Origin: Pterobdella sp. o SKG-2022
Lineage: Eukaryota; Annelida; Clitellata; Hirudinida; Piscicolidae
Reading direction: 5' to 3'
Assembly (NCBI GenBank): GCA_964035795.1
Contig: OZ038320.1
Location: 6,851,164-6,915,163, forward strand
DNA: 64,000 nucleotides
The notes under the pieces: generated by a model
Told to the model about the DNA's origin: nothing
Seen by the model: only the letters and a program-made list of their open reading frames with translations
Database searches by the model: none
Made by a program: the position numbers and the translations under genes
In this document: in pieces, positions 1 to 13,700 of the stretch
Position numbering within the stretch: position 1 is the stretch's first letter
How the letters are laid out: each line of letters begins with the position of its first letter

Positions 1-415
1 GCATTATAACCGTTTTTCACTGAATTAAGTTTTCTCATTTCCAAACTTTCTCTTGTCAGTAGTTTCTTTTGAAGAGAAAACTTATTAGTATCTGCCATGC
101 TTACATTGAGATGTCTCTAAAAAGTTATTCATTATTATTATTTGTTTTTATTGTATTTATTATTATTAATATCCTTTTTTGATTGTATTTCTTAATAATA
201 TTCATTTTTCATTGTGTTCATTATTACTATTTATTTATGTGAAAATAATCGGTATAAGCGATGTCTTCTCAAAGGAAAGATGCTAAACAGGGAACAAACA
301 TCACTGTTATTTTTGGTGCCATCTTTATTCTCTCCATATTATTTTTCTCATTTCTATTATTTTTTTTTCTATAATTATGTATATTGAATGCCTATAGTGC
401 TATAAAAACCAACAG
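1..415. other. THADA intron, no gene seen
   Basis: AT-rich sequence with T runs that precedes the first recognisable THADA exon and ends in its 3' splice site (acag at 412-415). I see no coding segment or repeat family in it. The N-terminal part of THADA must lie upstream of the window. Confidence 0.6.
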
Positions 416-3400
416 AGTGCCTACAGAGAAAGCGTACAAAAGGCCCTCAGTAGCGCCTGTAACGCTCTGCGCATCTCTGCATTCAAACTCATCTGTGTCA
501 CCAACAACACTTGTGGTCGGTGTGGTTTGATTTGTTTCAATGGAATTGGTTATATAAAAAATCAAAAGAATCATTTTTATTGTTGTTATTCTTTTTTTTT
601 TATTTCGTTTTTATTATTAAACTGACTTTTAAACGAAAATAAAAATAAACGAAAATATTAACAATTTCAGAATAAAATTGTTTAAAAATCCCATTAATCA
701 AGATAAAAATCTATAAAAAATTATAACTAATAAAATCTCAACAAAAAAAAGTAATGATAATAAAATAAGAATAATATAACATAATAATAAAAAAAACATA
801 ATAAACCCTACCAGAACCTCCATCCCCATTGGACACCCACCTCTTCAACTCTTTCCTACCTCTGCAACTCAACACTGATGATCCTGCCTTCAGAAAACAA
901 TTGCAAAAGTGTGTCAAAACTCTTCTTGTTAGGTTGGTGGAGGAGGAGGTTGTGTCGTGAGCTGGGTGGCAGAGAAGGTTAGGTTAATAGGGTGGGTTGA
1001 GGGGGGAGAGTGGGTTTTTTGTAGAGTTCGTGAGGGTCTAGTGAATGAGATTTTTGGTGATGAGTAGAGATGGAGGGAAGAAGACTTTAATAAAATATTC
1101 ATAAAGGAAGTTGCATCTTTGATAGGGTTGTGGATACTATGGGAACCAAGATGTGATAAAAATACTAGAGGAAGACCAGCTCGAAATTTTATCAATCAAC
1201 TAACTGATGATACTAATCTTGATAAAGAAGATTTAAAAACAGCTATGAACGATAGGGAGTATTGGAAGAACAAAGTCATTGAAGTTTGACAGCGGTCGAC
1301 ATGATGATGATGATGATGATGATGATATGATGGGTAGGGTTGTGGAGGTGATGGGTGGATATGGAAGTGAAAATATATTCGAAATAAAGTATTCATATTT
1401 GAAGATGTGATGTGGTTTTAATTCGTTGCTTAGAAGCTTAGCAAAAATTATTTTTCACAATAGATTGTCTATTATGGGATTAAACTTTTACCTTCGTTAA
1501 TTAAAAATTTTGCCCTATCCTAATTTTCAAAATCATGGCATTTTGTATAAAAAGGCCTAATCTTCTATATTGACTACCTTCCTATAGAATAAATGTTGAT
1601 TACTGTTAATGGCTAAATTCAGATGTAGGGACTTTTCCCTGGGTGTTTTGAGAGCTTCTAGCAAAAAGAAGAAAAAGGAGCTAGGTGATAATAGTGTTGA
1701 GAAAAATAAGCAAGTTGATCTATGCATTGGTTAGTTTTGATTGGGCTGTTCGTTATGTAATGGAGTTTTAAAATATGGTTTATTTAAATTTGTGGTTTAT
1801 AAATTCTCATAGTATGCCCATTCATCCATCCGCTTTCTTCATTTATCTACAATCCTATTACTTTCTGTCAATTCAATTACTTTTTTTATTTCTCCACACA
1901 ACATCTCTATTCCCCCTTCTTCTCTCTTCATTCATCCACTACCCTCCTTCATTCACCCACCATACTCATTCTACCACTACCACCATTCCCATAATTTCAT
2001 CAATCATCTACCCTACAGAGATAATCAACCAAACTTGGGTGACAAGCATCGAAAGATTATCATGTAGCCACAATATACAAAGTGTAGATTGTAGCTTGCA
2101 AGTTTGTCATATAGTTTTGAGTCTGTTTGTGTGGCACGTGAGTCAGTCTGTGAGAAAAGGGGGTGTACCGGGTGGGTTATTTTATTTTTATCTATTTTTT
2201 CATTTTTTAGAATTGTTGTTTTTATTATTAATTATTATTTTTTTTAAGGTTTTTTAAATTGTTGCTTTTAATTATGATATGTTTCATTGTTTTTTAAGAA
2301 TTTTAAATATTTTCTTTATATTGTTAATATGGTCCAAAACGATATTTAAAAGCAATTTAGTTTACCTATCTAATAAAAGAACTAGTTTAAGATTCTCACA
2401 CGTCATTATCTAGCAGTTAAATTCAATCTTATGCTATAAAATATTCTATTATTGAAATGCGTATGATTCACAGATGACATACATCTCCTTTCATCCAGCT
2501 CCAATCAAAAAAACTTGATAAAATTTTTCGACCAATCAACTACAAAAAAGTTGATCACATGCCTTATGAATCCAGTGTCTTCAATTTCATTGGCTGCATG
2601 CAACATACTGGCTATTTTTTGTCCATATCAAGGTTGTGATGTTTGTTGTATTTAGTTAAAAGAAAAAATAACGGTAATGATGCTAATAATAGCATGTCTC
2701 TTTATTGGCTGTTATGTCCTTTCATTATTTTCTAATACTATTATTACTTCATTATGAAACATGTTGCTTATATTTTCATAAACATAACTATTTTTAATAT
2801 CCAAAATATTATAACGATTTGAAATAATAAAAAATAGAATGAAAAAGTGAGTTTTAAAATTAAAATAACATTTCAAACTGAGTAAATGTTTTGAATAATA
2901 ATTTTTATTCACAGTAATACTGCATACGAATTTAAATATACAAAACAAAGCCATCCAAGCTTTCAATAAAGACCACGTCGATAAAACCAGTGAACACAAC
3001 AACATGATAACGTTACTGAACAAAGCTCTGTACCTCAGTGGTCTTATAAGAAGCAGAGATTACCAAAGAGGTTTGGCGTTGTTCAACCTCATATGGCGAG
3101 TGTGTGCCTTAGAGGGACTGCAGTTGAGCGTGTCTCGTAGAGGGGGTATGGTGCAAGTGTTTTATGATCACCCTAGGGATGGTGGGCTGTTTGATGGGAT
3201 TTCTGTTGCAAAGGATGTGGATGGGGAAACAGTGGCCATCGATGGTACAAATATTGATAAAAACACGTGTATGTTAGAAAACACTGATAACAAATATAAA
3301 AGAGACTCAAACAAAACCAACAGCAACAACACAACAATAACCGTCAGTAACGTTAAAAACACAACACATAATCAAATAACAAACGCCAACAAAGCCGAGA

Positions 3401-6400
3401 GGGGTTTGAAGTTCCTTATGTCGATGTTATCGATACTGGAGGAGGATCTTGATACCATACAACAACGGATTGTAAAACACGTCCATCAATATCCTCTTTA
3501 TGGTTGGTGGCTTAGGTAGTTTATTATTATTAATAATAATTCGCAAACTTTATCATAGTATGAGCGAGAGAGTTTTAAGAGCAAATTTATTGTGAGGTGT
3601 TGTTCCCTTACCATATAATAATGTGATGACGTTTTGTGTCATTTCACGAAATTGTATCGTTATGATAAATTGGGCTACCATTGTATGTTAGTATTGTATT
3701 ATAATGATCATTTTTGAGAACGATGAAATAATAGATAGATGATCAAAAAAGATTTGTGTATTTTAAATTAATCATTTACCCAGGTTATTTAGCAGTGATT
3801 GATTCATGTCTGCAAAACCTGCCTATAATAACTATACACAATGAAAAAGAATGTGATCCTGATAATAATAATAATAATAAAGAAGGCGAAACTATGAAAA
3901 ATCATGAAAAAAAGAATGATGATAATAATAGAGATAATAATAATAAAGATAATTATATTAATAAAAATGAAGATAATATTAATAATAATTATGATGTCAT
4001 GAGGGACTTTGCCAAAAGATTGGTACTTTTCTGTAGTAAGCTTGTTTCAGTTGCGATGAACACGTTTGGGGGTGCTTGCTATGACGATGGTAGTTATGTT
4101 ATTTGATAGATAGATAGCTAGCTAGATAGATAGATAGATACATAGTTAGATACTATCAACACCACAGAAACAGCACCCTCATTTGAACAGATGGGTGTGT
4201 CAATTGAACAACTGGTCTTAACATATATACAGGAAGAGCTGCATAATAATAATAAATTTTATAATAAATCAATGGTTGAGAATTTGAAAGAAATGCTTAG
4301 TTTCTGGTGCTGGAATAATATTAAGGTAATATAAATATATATATATATATATTTATATTTATATTTTCATATATTTAGAGTACACGAAAGAGAATCAAAT
4401 TGATTCAATCTTTTTATTCGTGCGCTTGTAGCAGGCTTCCCTCCAGCTTTCAGCAAACTCAACCACATTGGTGACACAACCCACCATCGGTGAAGAGGAA
4501 TAACCAAATGGTAACTTTTTTGGACTAACTAGAGCTCTACTGAACATAGCATTGGGAGTCTCAATACTAATAGAATTTTCCCTACACCACAATCACCGGC
4601 GAAAACAGCTGAGCAGTGCCTAAGTATTTGAGACTCCAATGGGGCGGTAAGTCGCAATGGGTCAGCTTTTTGCCTTTTCCAGGTTTCAAACCCAGAGGCA
4701 GTAACTTTGTACGTGTTCGAGACAGCTGATTGCGTGAGGTGTGTGTGTTTCAAACCCACGATACTGTGCACTGAATCACCATCTATCTGCAAGTCACCAA
4801 AGATTCCGGGGACAGAAGCCCCCCATTCAGGGAGGTCTTTGCCATACCTTTATATGCCATAAATTAGCACTATTGGTGAATGGATTGATGACAGTTGAAG
4901 CAGGGCCAACGGCCGTTGAGATGCCTTGGGTTTTGACCCTGGATGCTCCATCAACCCAGGCTGTGACAAAATCCATCAATCCTTAGGTCCGCCGGACAAT
5001 GCGTACGGCATCTTAGTACTCAAGCTGGCAAGAGTGAGTCGTACCACAGTTGCATTGTCTAAGCCACAGCTCTTTGCTGGTTCTACCCACGCTCATCTGA
5101 TGGTTTTCGTTTGCGCATCATCAGTGAGCTGGTCTCCAAAGCCAGGGGTACACTCTATCAAACACAGCACGTTGTTACTCAGATTTTCTCTTCATTGGTA
5201 TCCTTCACTTCAGCAACCTTTTGAACATATGTACAATCAGTGACGGCCTGTTGTCTCACAAGGGGGTGGTTTAGGTGCATGTGGTTCGTATCCTGAATCG
5301 AAGTGTCTCAAAGTCGAAAAACATCGCTTAACTTAATCCAAACAATCCGGTTCATTTAGGTTAGCAGCAACCCTCACTGCTGTAACCATTCCGGGCTTTC
5401 CGTAATGTGTTCTATTTGGCCAACTGCAACTTATCTCCCGGAACTTGGAGAACAGCGAAACGTCGTTCTCAACATCATTCAAGAACTCAGCTGTCTAAGC
5501 ACTCACGGTCTTGGCAAAGTAAGGAGTCAATTAATGGGCCAACGAGTTTGTATTTTTCATGGTTTTGCCGTTAACCACAAACGTCTGTGCGTCAGCCATC
5601 GAAACCCGCTTCGCAGTCAGCCGCTCAATTGATCACAAAACACCCCGGGAGCAAAAAACGTAAAGAATAAAACAACTTTATCCCATCCACAACGTCTGAG
5701 GTTTTCATCAGCATAACCACAAGCTGGGCGGCTCATAGCCACCGATATTACATCACAAACCTCACCCTAAATACTTTCAAAAATGCTTATCTTTTTCAAG
5801 AGGTAGCTGTGACAATTAACCAACACAGTGCTCCTACATAGGAATTCGCACGTGAATGGAACACACAAGGTAACACCCAACTCGGTATACACCGTAGATC
5901 CGACAGCAAACTCAACCATATCGTTGGGGTCGAGACGATTGCTGAAACAACCCACCGTTTGTTACAGAAGAATAATCAAATGGTAAGTTCTTATCAGCAA
6001 CTAGAGCTTTGTCAGCGAACGAGATTGTGTACGTAGGATAAGCCCCGGCCATGACTTTCCCCACAAAAGGCGTCGTATCGTAGCCAATCCAGTACATGTC
6101 GGACCGTCTAGCTCAGTGGTTGAGCATTAGACTAATTACCTAAAAGTTACCGGGTTCTATCCCTTGTGTTCTCGCTACATTAAATTTGTAGCAAGCGCTT
6201 TGAACCACAAGGAATAGCGCTTTGTAAATACAGTCTTCACACTCTTCTTAGCCAAAGCCAATAGCATATCAGCCGCAACGACCGAACAAACATCTTGAAC
6301 ATCATAAAACTAATGATGTTTTTTTTTATGTTTTTCCATCAATATTTTCATTCATTAATAGATTTTTCACATTTTCTTCATTTCAAGGCGGCATTCAATG

Positions 6401-7697
6401 ACGTAATCATTATCACCTTATGAAATTAACAGCAAGTAGGAGCGGTCTTGGGCAGCTTAACGTGCTATTTTTCTAAAAATAACTTCAAATCACGTGATTT
6501 TGAATGCATCAACGCTATTGGTCAGCTGTTGTATAAATGCCTCACCCAGTGTCGCCACAGGGTAGTTTGGTGTAATTTAATATTAGAATAAAAATGATTA
6601 TCTGTATTCGAATAGTAAGTTTTGTTTTTATTAGATTATACTGCTGTACGTTTTGCAGTACTTGTGTAGACAGAATTAATCGTAATAATGGTGTTGATAG
6701 GAATAATATTCAAAGTATTTGCAACAACAATAATAATCTTCATGAAAAACTTCCAAAATTATTTTCAATGTTAATAATGAGGAAAATAATTTTGTAACTT
6801 TCATTTCAACCACAAATAAGCTTAATTCACTTCAAACTCTAACGATAGTTTTTCACCGATCATAACCCCAATGACAAAACTCCAGGGATCTCTAGAAAAC
6901 TGTTACAAGGGTCTTTTGCAATACTGTAGTAGTCTGCTATCTTGTACACAACATAACTTCAACTGTATTCCTTCAAACATTATACAACAAGTCAGTGATG
7001 ATGTTGTATGAGGAATATTTATGCACCGTATATGATTGATTATAAATATCTAATAATATAATTTATGTAACGTTTCGGGAAAAATTTCATGCAAAATACT
7101 AGTAACAATGCACGAAACAATACAACAAATATCAACCAAATAACACATACAACAACAACTGAAACATATATAAAAACACATCATCCATACTTTATAATAA
7201 CTAAAATCTTAACATCAACAAAATAACCCACATCAAACCACAACAAGGTTTTCAACCAGCTGCCCACATTGAGTGAGGCCTCAACAACAAGAAGATCCGC
7301 CGGGCTTCCATCCATTTTATTGGCAGTGCTGTCTGCAGAAGCTTCCATGAGTCAGGTGGGTAGGAAAGAAGAGTGGTTAAAGCTTTGAGCGCATTATGTT
7401 GTTTTTTCAATATAGTTTGACAAAGATGGAGTTTAATACAATTAATCCTTTCGCCTGAAAATTATTTAAGTTTTTATCGATTTTGGCGTTGCGTTGACCT
7501 TTTAATATTCATTAACTCACAGCGAAAACTCTTGAAGGAAACGGTAAACCGTCTCATATGCCACCTCCAATCAACAGAAGTCATAACAACCTATGGCACC
7601 AAACCAAGTCGACAAGCTGTTGAGACTGGTCTCAAAGATGACGCCAGGGTTCACTGTATGAACATGTTGAAGGTATCTATTTATCTAAAAATCTATC

Positions 7698-7788
<91 letters not shown>

Positions 7789-10700
7789 ATATCTATCTAC
7801 CTAGCTATCAATCTATCTATTTATCTAACTACCCACTCATCAATCTTACCAAGGTTATAGTACACGAAAGTGCTTTTTCCGAGGGCTTGGAGGACAGCTT
7901 GGAGAGGGTGGCGTTAGTGGTGCTTGAGGGCTTCAATTCTTCGGAGTGGATTGTGAGGAACTCTTCATTGCAGTTGTATGGTGGGTTACATTGTTGTTGT
8001 TTTGTTTCAATTATTTTCATGATTTTTCATTGTTTTTCGTGTTTATTTTTTACTTTTTCTAAAAGTATTTACTAGATTTTTTTGTATATTTATTTTGAAT
8101 AAAATTTTCAACCTGATGTTGCAAAAATGTTGAATATTTTTTTTGTTTTTTTAAAGTTATATTTCCAAAACTCAAATACTGTCAAATCTCACAAAATCGA
8201 TATCCACCTCAAACAATCCCAACACAGGCACATTACTACCGAGAATGTTGGGCGAGAAAATGTCGCACAACAGTGACATGCGCACTACCACCCCACACCA
8301 CTTCTCATCCTCTTTCCCGTCTTTTCACCGAGCTGTCGTGCAGACTCTTGTTCAGGAATGCATGCTCCTATATGGAGGAGATGCGGTGTGTGTGCTGGAG
8401 AGAAGCAATAGGATTGAAGAAGAATCTAAACTTAATAGCGGTTGTACTCGAGAGAAGTTTATCAAGGGGAAATATTTCGACTTTTCTGGAATGTTTCATA
8501 TTGGAGAAAGCTCTTTAAAAGATGCAGGTGCTTATCAATCTTGCGTGGTGCCGATACTCACTCTTTTTTGCCATCTTCATAATCCTCTCAGCTCTAAGCA
8601 TCATTGGAAGAGTAGTGGTGACGTCACTAGGTATTTTATTTCTGGTTAATTTAATAACTAACTAATAATCGGTTAATAAATCAACTATTTAGTAATCTTG
8701 GTACGTAAACCAATGAATAACCACCCAGAATCCGTTTATTGTTGATGAATCTGATCCAGCACAAAGATATAACAGTTAGAAAATTAAGCGCTAAAGTGGT
8801 TGCAATATTCACAAACGATGCTCAAACTCTTTTCACTTCCATCCACTCTCTTATTGACATCATAAACTACGATATAGGACTTAATAGGGAATGTAGACAC
8901 ACTAACACTAACCTCATTCATGGGTCTCTACTCTTGCTTACTGAATTGATGCCGTTGGCTTTAGTAGTGTGAGTCTTACTTATCCATTATAATTGGAGAA
9001 TAAATAATGATAATAATAAAGAAATATTTTTAATAAATTAATAAAAACAATAATAAAAATAATATTTCATAGAAATAACAATGAAAATAATTTTATCTAT
9101 TTATATAAAAGTTAAATGATGATGATTAATTTATACCTTCTGATTCTCATAAATGTATTAAAAAATTTCTCGAACTTTGTTTTTTTGTAGAAAAACGACC
9201 AATTCTTATAATTCAAACCACCTTAAAGTCTGGAAGCAGAGACGTTAAAGGATCTAAACACAAAGGTTCATCATATGGGGTCGTGCATTCTCGAATGTTC
9301 AGTTCAACCCATCTGCACGGTGTATTTTAAGCTGTTGGAGGTAATGGTTCTCAAGGTGGATGTCTCTCCTATGGGTTCTTTAGGGCCTCAAGTTTGAGAG
9401 TTTCTTATTGATGATTTTTGGTGATGTTTGCAGCTGTAAATTTATTTGAAAACTTTTTTTTGTTAATTTTTTTGGTTTTTTAGTAAGTGTTTTATTGACG
9501 ATTAAGGTTCAGACGTTTTTTTTGTGAGTTTGCTTACAGAAATATTTAGACGTTACTCATCTTATTTTAGTTTTTTTAATTCTATGAAAGTAGACCAGCC
9601 TTGTAAATTTTTATAATTTATTGATGTTACTCTATACAATAATAATATGGTATGTCAATCACAGTGTGAAAGATTGAGGCAAGCAGTGCAACACAACTTG
9701 AACACATCCATGTGCTATTTGAAGTTATACACACACGTCGAAAATCATAAAGATTACCCAAAATCGAATGATGTTAATGGCAATAACTATGATGGTGTTG
9801 ATGGTAAACTTCAAATAACTTCTGAAATTTCTATACCACTGAAGAAGTTTATCGAAATCAAATCAATAGCTGTGGAAGACTGCAACATTACGATAGGGAG
9901 CAGATGTAAAACTGCATTTGTCGCCTTATTAGATGCGTGGGTTTATTGGTTTGAGAAGGGTGGGTTGGCCATGCAGTTTGCCTTGGAGTGGTTGGTGGCA
10001 TTGGAAAATTCTTACGTTAAATACGATCTAATCGAATCTGTTAAAGTGAGTCTAATTTATAATTTTTTTCTATTATTATTTTTGCTACCATTATATTCAC
10101 TAGGCAGTGACCCCTTGGAAAAGGGAAAGATGCTGACTATAATAAATTGATGATGAAAAATATTCATTGTATCATTATTTTTATTATTACTTCTAATATA
10201 CGACATATATCTCAAGAATATTATTATTATTATAATTATTATTATTATTATTATAAATAGAAAATGTTATCTTTCAATGATACATTATCATTTTCATTGT
10301 TTGTCTACTTCCCTCTACAGAATCATGTATGGCGGGTCATAGAGAGGTCACCTGGAAACGAACCACAAAAAAGCGAGACTAATTCAATAGAAGGTTTCAT
10401 CTTGCTGTCCTGCTCATTGGACATTTTAATTTACAAACACGCTTGTGATGTGGAAAATCACACTGGTAAGCGTATGAACGTTACTTTGATTAGTAATTGA
10501 TGATGATGCTTTCTTAGTAAATCCAAATGCTTCGTGCTGTAAAAAACCTATGAAATTATATGTTCAATTTTATTTTATTAATACATTTTTATTGATACAT
10601 TGTGTTTTTTCTACAATTATTTAGTTACCTAGGCGTTGTTTTTAATACATTTATTTAGAGGGTAAGTGATGTCACTTAATATATTTTTACTAAAAATGAG

Positions 10701-13700
10701 TAATTCAGGAGTACTAATTATAAATGAATCTAAATGCAAATCAATTGAAGGTATAAATAATCGACATAAAAATGAACGCATTGATAAATTATATCTTTAT
10801 AAGTATGNNNNNNNNNNNNNNNNNNNNNNNNNNNNNNNNNNNNNNNNNNNNNNNNNNNNNNNNNNNNNNNNNNNNNNNNNNNNNNNNNNNNNNNNNNNNN
10901 NNNNNNNNNNNNNNNNNNNNNNNNNNNNNNNNNNNNNNNNNNNNNNNNNNNNNNNNNNNNNNNNNNNNNNNNNNNNNNNNNNNNNNNNNNNNNNNNNNNN
11001 NNNNNNNAAATAGATAATATATGTATAATACATTGAGTTTAACGATATAATTATCTGATAAACACTGTATTGATACAGCTGCGCCCAAAAATAATGAGCC
11101 ACTTTTGAGTTCCACCAACAAGTGTCATTTTGATTACAAAACCCACTTAAACAAGATTCGAACTTTGATGTCCATTTGCAATAGAGCTGTCAAGATAAGT
11201 GGAGGTTTGGAAATTTTGTATGTTTTTTTTTTCTATCTATCTATCTATCTATTTATTTATCTATCTATATCTATCTATCTATATCTATCTATCTATCTAT
11301 CTATCTTTCTATCTATCTATTTATTATTATTTATCTATCTATAACTCTATCACTACTACTCCAACAGTGACTCGACCATCATACAGTCCATCTTTCAAAG
11401 CATTGAGACTCCTCTCATACACGCTTGTGGGTTCGTTGGAGCATCTCACCCACTCATCATCTAGTGTTGCTGAAGATCTTTCTAATATCTTGTTAGGTTT
11501 TCTTATGTTGTTCTCATCTATATTGTATTTATTCTCAATGTATTTGAGAATCGGGTGAGTGCTTAGAAATATAAGTTATACAAAAAACTAAGTTTTAAAT
11601 TTTTTGATGACGAGATTTTTTTTCAAAAATTTAATGAATGTAAAAGTAAAATTATTCAAAATTTCAAGCTGTCAGCTAGTGTAAAAATCAGAAAATAAAA
11701 AATAACAAAAACACATTCAACCTCTCACATCCACACACACGCCCACAAACACAGCGATTTACTAGCGGTATGGTCCAAGTTGTTGTTGAAGACTAGCAGT
11801 TTTAGTGTTAATGTTGAGGTGAGGCTGCATAGTGGTCTGTGTGTAGAAGTGGCTGTAGGGCCAGTTGTGCAGTTCTTAATGGGTTTTGTTCGTGGTGGGA
11901 GTCACTGCTTGAAGGCCACAAGGATCCTACAATGGTATTTGATTTTGATTGTAATGAAAATAATAATTCAATTTTTTTTAATGTTTGATCATATAAAAAT
12001 TTTGTATTAGGCTTATCTATAATTGTAGTTTTCTTTTTTTATTTCATTTTTTTTATTTATTTTTGTTTTTTTGATAATTAATCAGTATGATAAATCGCTT
12101 TATAGTTACCATAATTTTGCAGCCTCAGCTTTCATCAAACCATATTGCAATCAATATAACTATATAATATAGTTTTGTTTTTCTAAATAATATAATCATA
12201 TTTACTATTTATTTGTATTTGCCTATTCAATGTATTCACATAACCAGCACCTATTCAAGTTTATACAGAACCTGTCTGCGGTTGTTGATGGATGAGGAAG
12301 GTAGCTGCAGAAATTCAGCATCTAGAGCTGTGTCATCACTAGATAAATTAAAATATACCCCTAAGTTGAAAAGATGTGGTGGTGGTAGTGGTGGTGAGGG
12401 ACTTAATATTGATTGTGAAGATGGGAGTGGTAGTGGTGATGGTGATGGTAGTTGTACCGACGATGGTGGAGGGTATAATGATTTGGATTATGGAGGTGAT
12501 AACTTTGGTGTTGTTAATAATAACAGTCGACTCCTTCTCCAACCTACGTTATCTTTGAAGGTCGTCACATTAAATATATTCAGTAATAAATTCATATATT
12601 AAAGATAATTTTTCATTAAATTCATCAAATACGCATCACCATCATTAACTTGAACGATTTATAAAGGAGAGCTGATATATTAATTATTTGTTCGTGTGTT
12701 AATTGGTTGATTGATTAATTAGTTAAGCATTATTACCGTCAAGTCTAAGTATTCGCTTAACCCATGCATTATCAGCCTATATACTCCAATGATTATCATA
12801 AATCAAACAGAATTTCACTCAGTTTCTTCTTCTTTATTCTGATGTCTCTTTCAATCAATCGGTCGTCTTCTTATTCTCACAATATCTATCTTATCATGGT
12901 GGTTACAACGATGATGATGAGGAGGATACTAAAATGGTTTTACAAGATGTTCTGCGATCTTATCGGTTAGTATTGTTGGTGTTGAGTGGGTTATTTGGAA
13001 TAGTGTTTCATCGCTGCTAAAGTTTTTGTGAAGCTATCAAGTGTGAAATTATTGAAGTATTTTAATCAATATTTTTGTTTTTTTATTGTTTCATGATATT
13101 ATTATGTTTTTATTATTGAAATTTTTTTCTATTTTATTGTTTCATGATAAATAATGTTATCGTTTGTTTTAATCTTTTTTATATTTTTATAAATACCACT
13201 TTTCAATATTAATACTTTTCATTAGTATTACATTATCAAAACTATATTTAATGATAATTGACGAAACAAACCAAGGTCGACATCATTGGAGTTGTTTGTT
13301 AGTGAGGAAGATAACCTATTTTGCGAAATTCCAACGATGCATTTAATTATCGCTCAAGCCATCTTGGTATTTCTGTAGTTTCCAAAATAAACATCATTAT
13401 ATATATAAAAAACTCACTGTTATCATCATTTTTTTCATTTTATTATTAAAAATATCATCATATAAAGAAGCCTTATTATTATTATTATTTTATTTTCACC
13501 AGGAAACCAACCGTTCCCTATCCGATAGTGGAGGAGCGCCCTCTTTGGACGTGGCGTCAGTGCAAGCAATGAATCAGGTAATGACGAGCCAGTTGACAGA
13601 GTTCAATGAGTGTCTATCGGAGCTTCAAGGTGGTTATATTGGGGGGTGTGGTGAAAAACTAATGATCATGTGGCCTAGAAACTCCTGAAGTTGAAGCCAC

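Noticed and set aside
392..574. Minus-strand 60-residue frame
   Set aside because: It is the shadow of the plus-strand THADA exon 416-515, whose translation (KALSSACNALRISAFKLIC) matches the family.
1775..2257. 160-residue plus-strand frame
   Set aside because: Composition is Leu/Phe/Ser/Thr from C/T-rich intron sequence; it lies between phase-matched THADA exons 1623-1729 and 2915-3502.
6102..6170. Functional tRNA gene
   Set aside because: A and B boxes are present, but no cloverleaf with paired acceptor and anticodon stems can be drawn, and the same head recurs attached to a common SINE body.
6594..6797. Asn-rich plus-strand frame considered as a THADA exon
   Set aside because: The exons 6433-6561 and 6886-6990 join directly in phase and give the continuous family sequence CRHRG-SLENCYKG, leaving no room for it.
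7679..7830. CRISPR-like or minisatellite array
   Set aside because: Simple tetranucleotide repeat with no spacers; the genome is eukaryotic.
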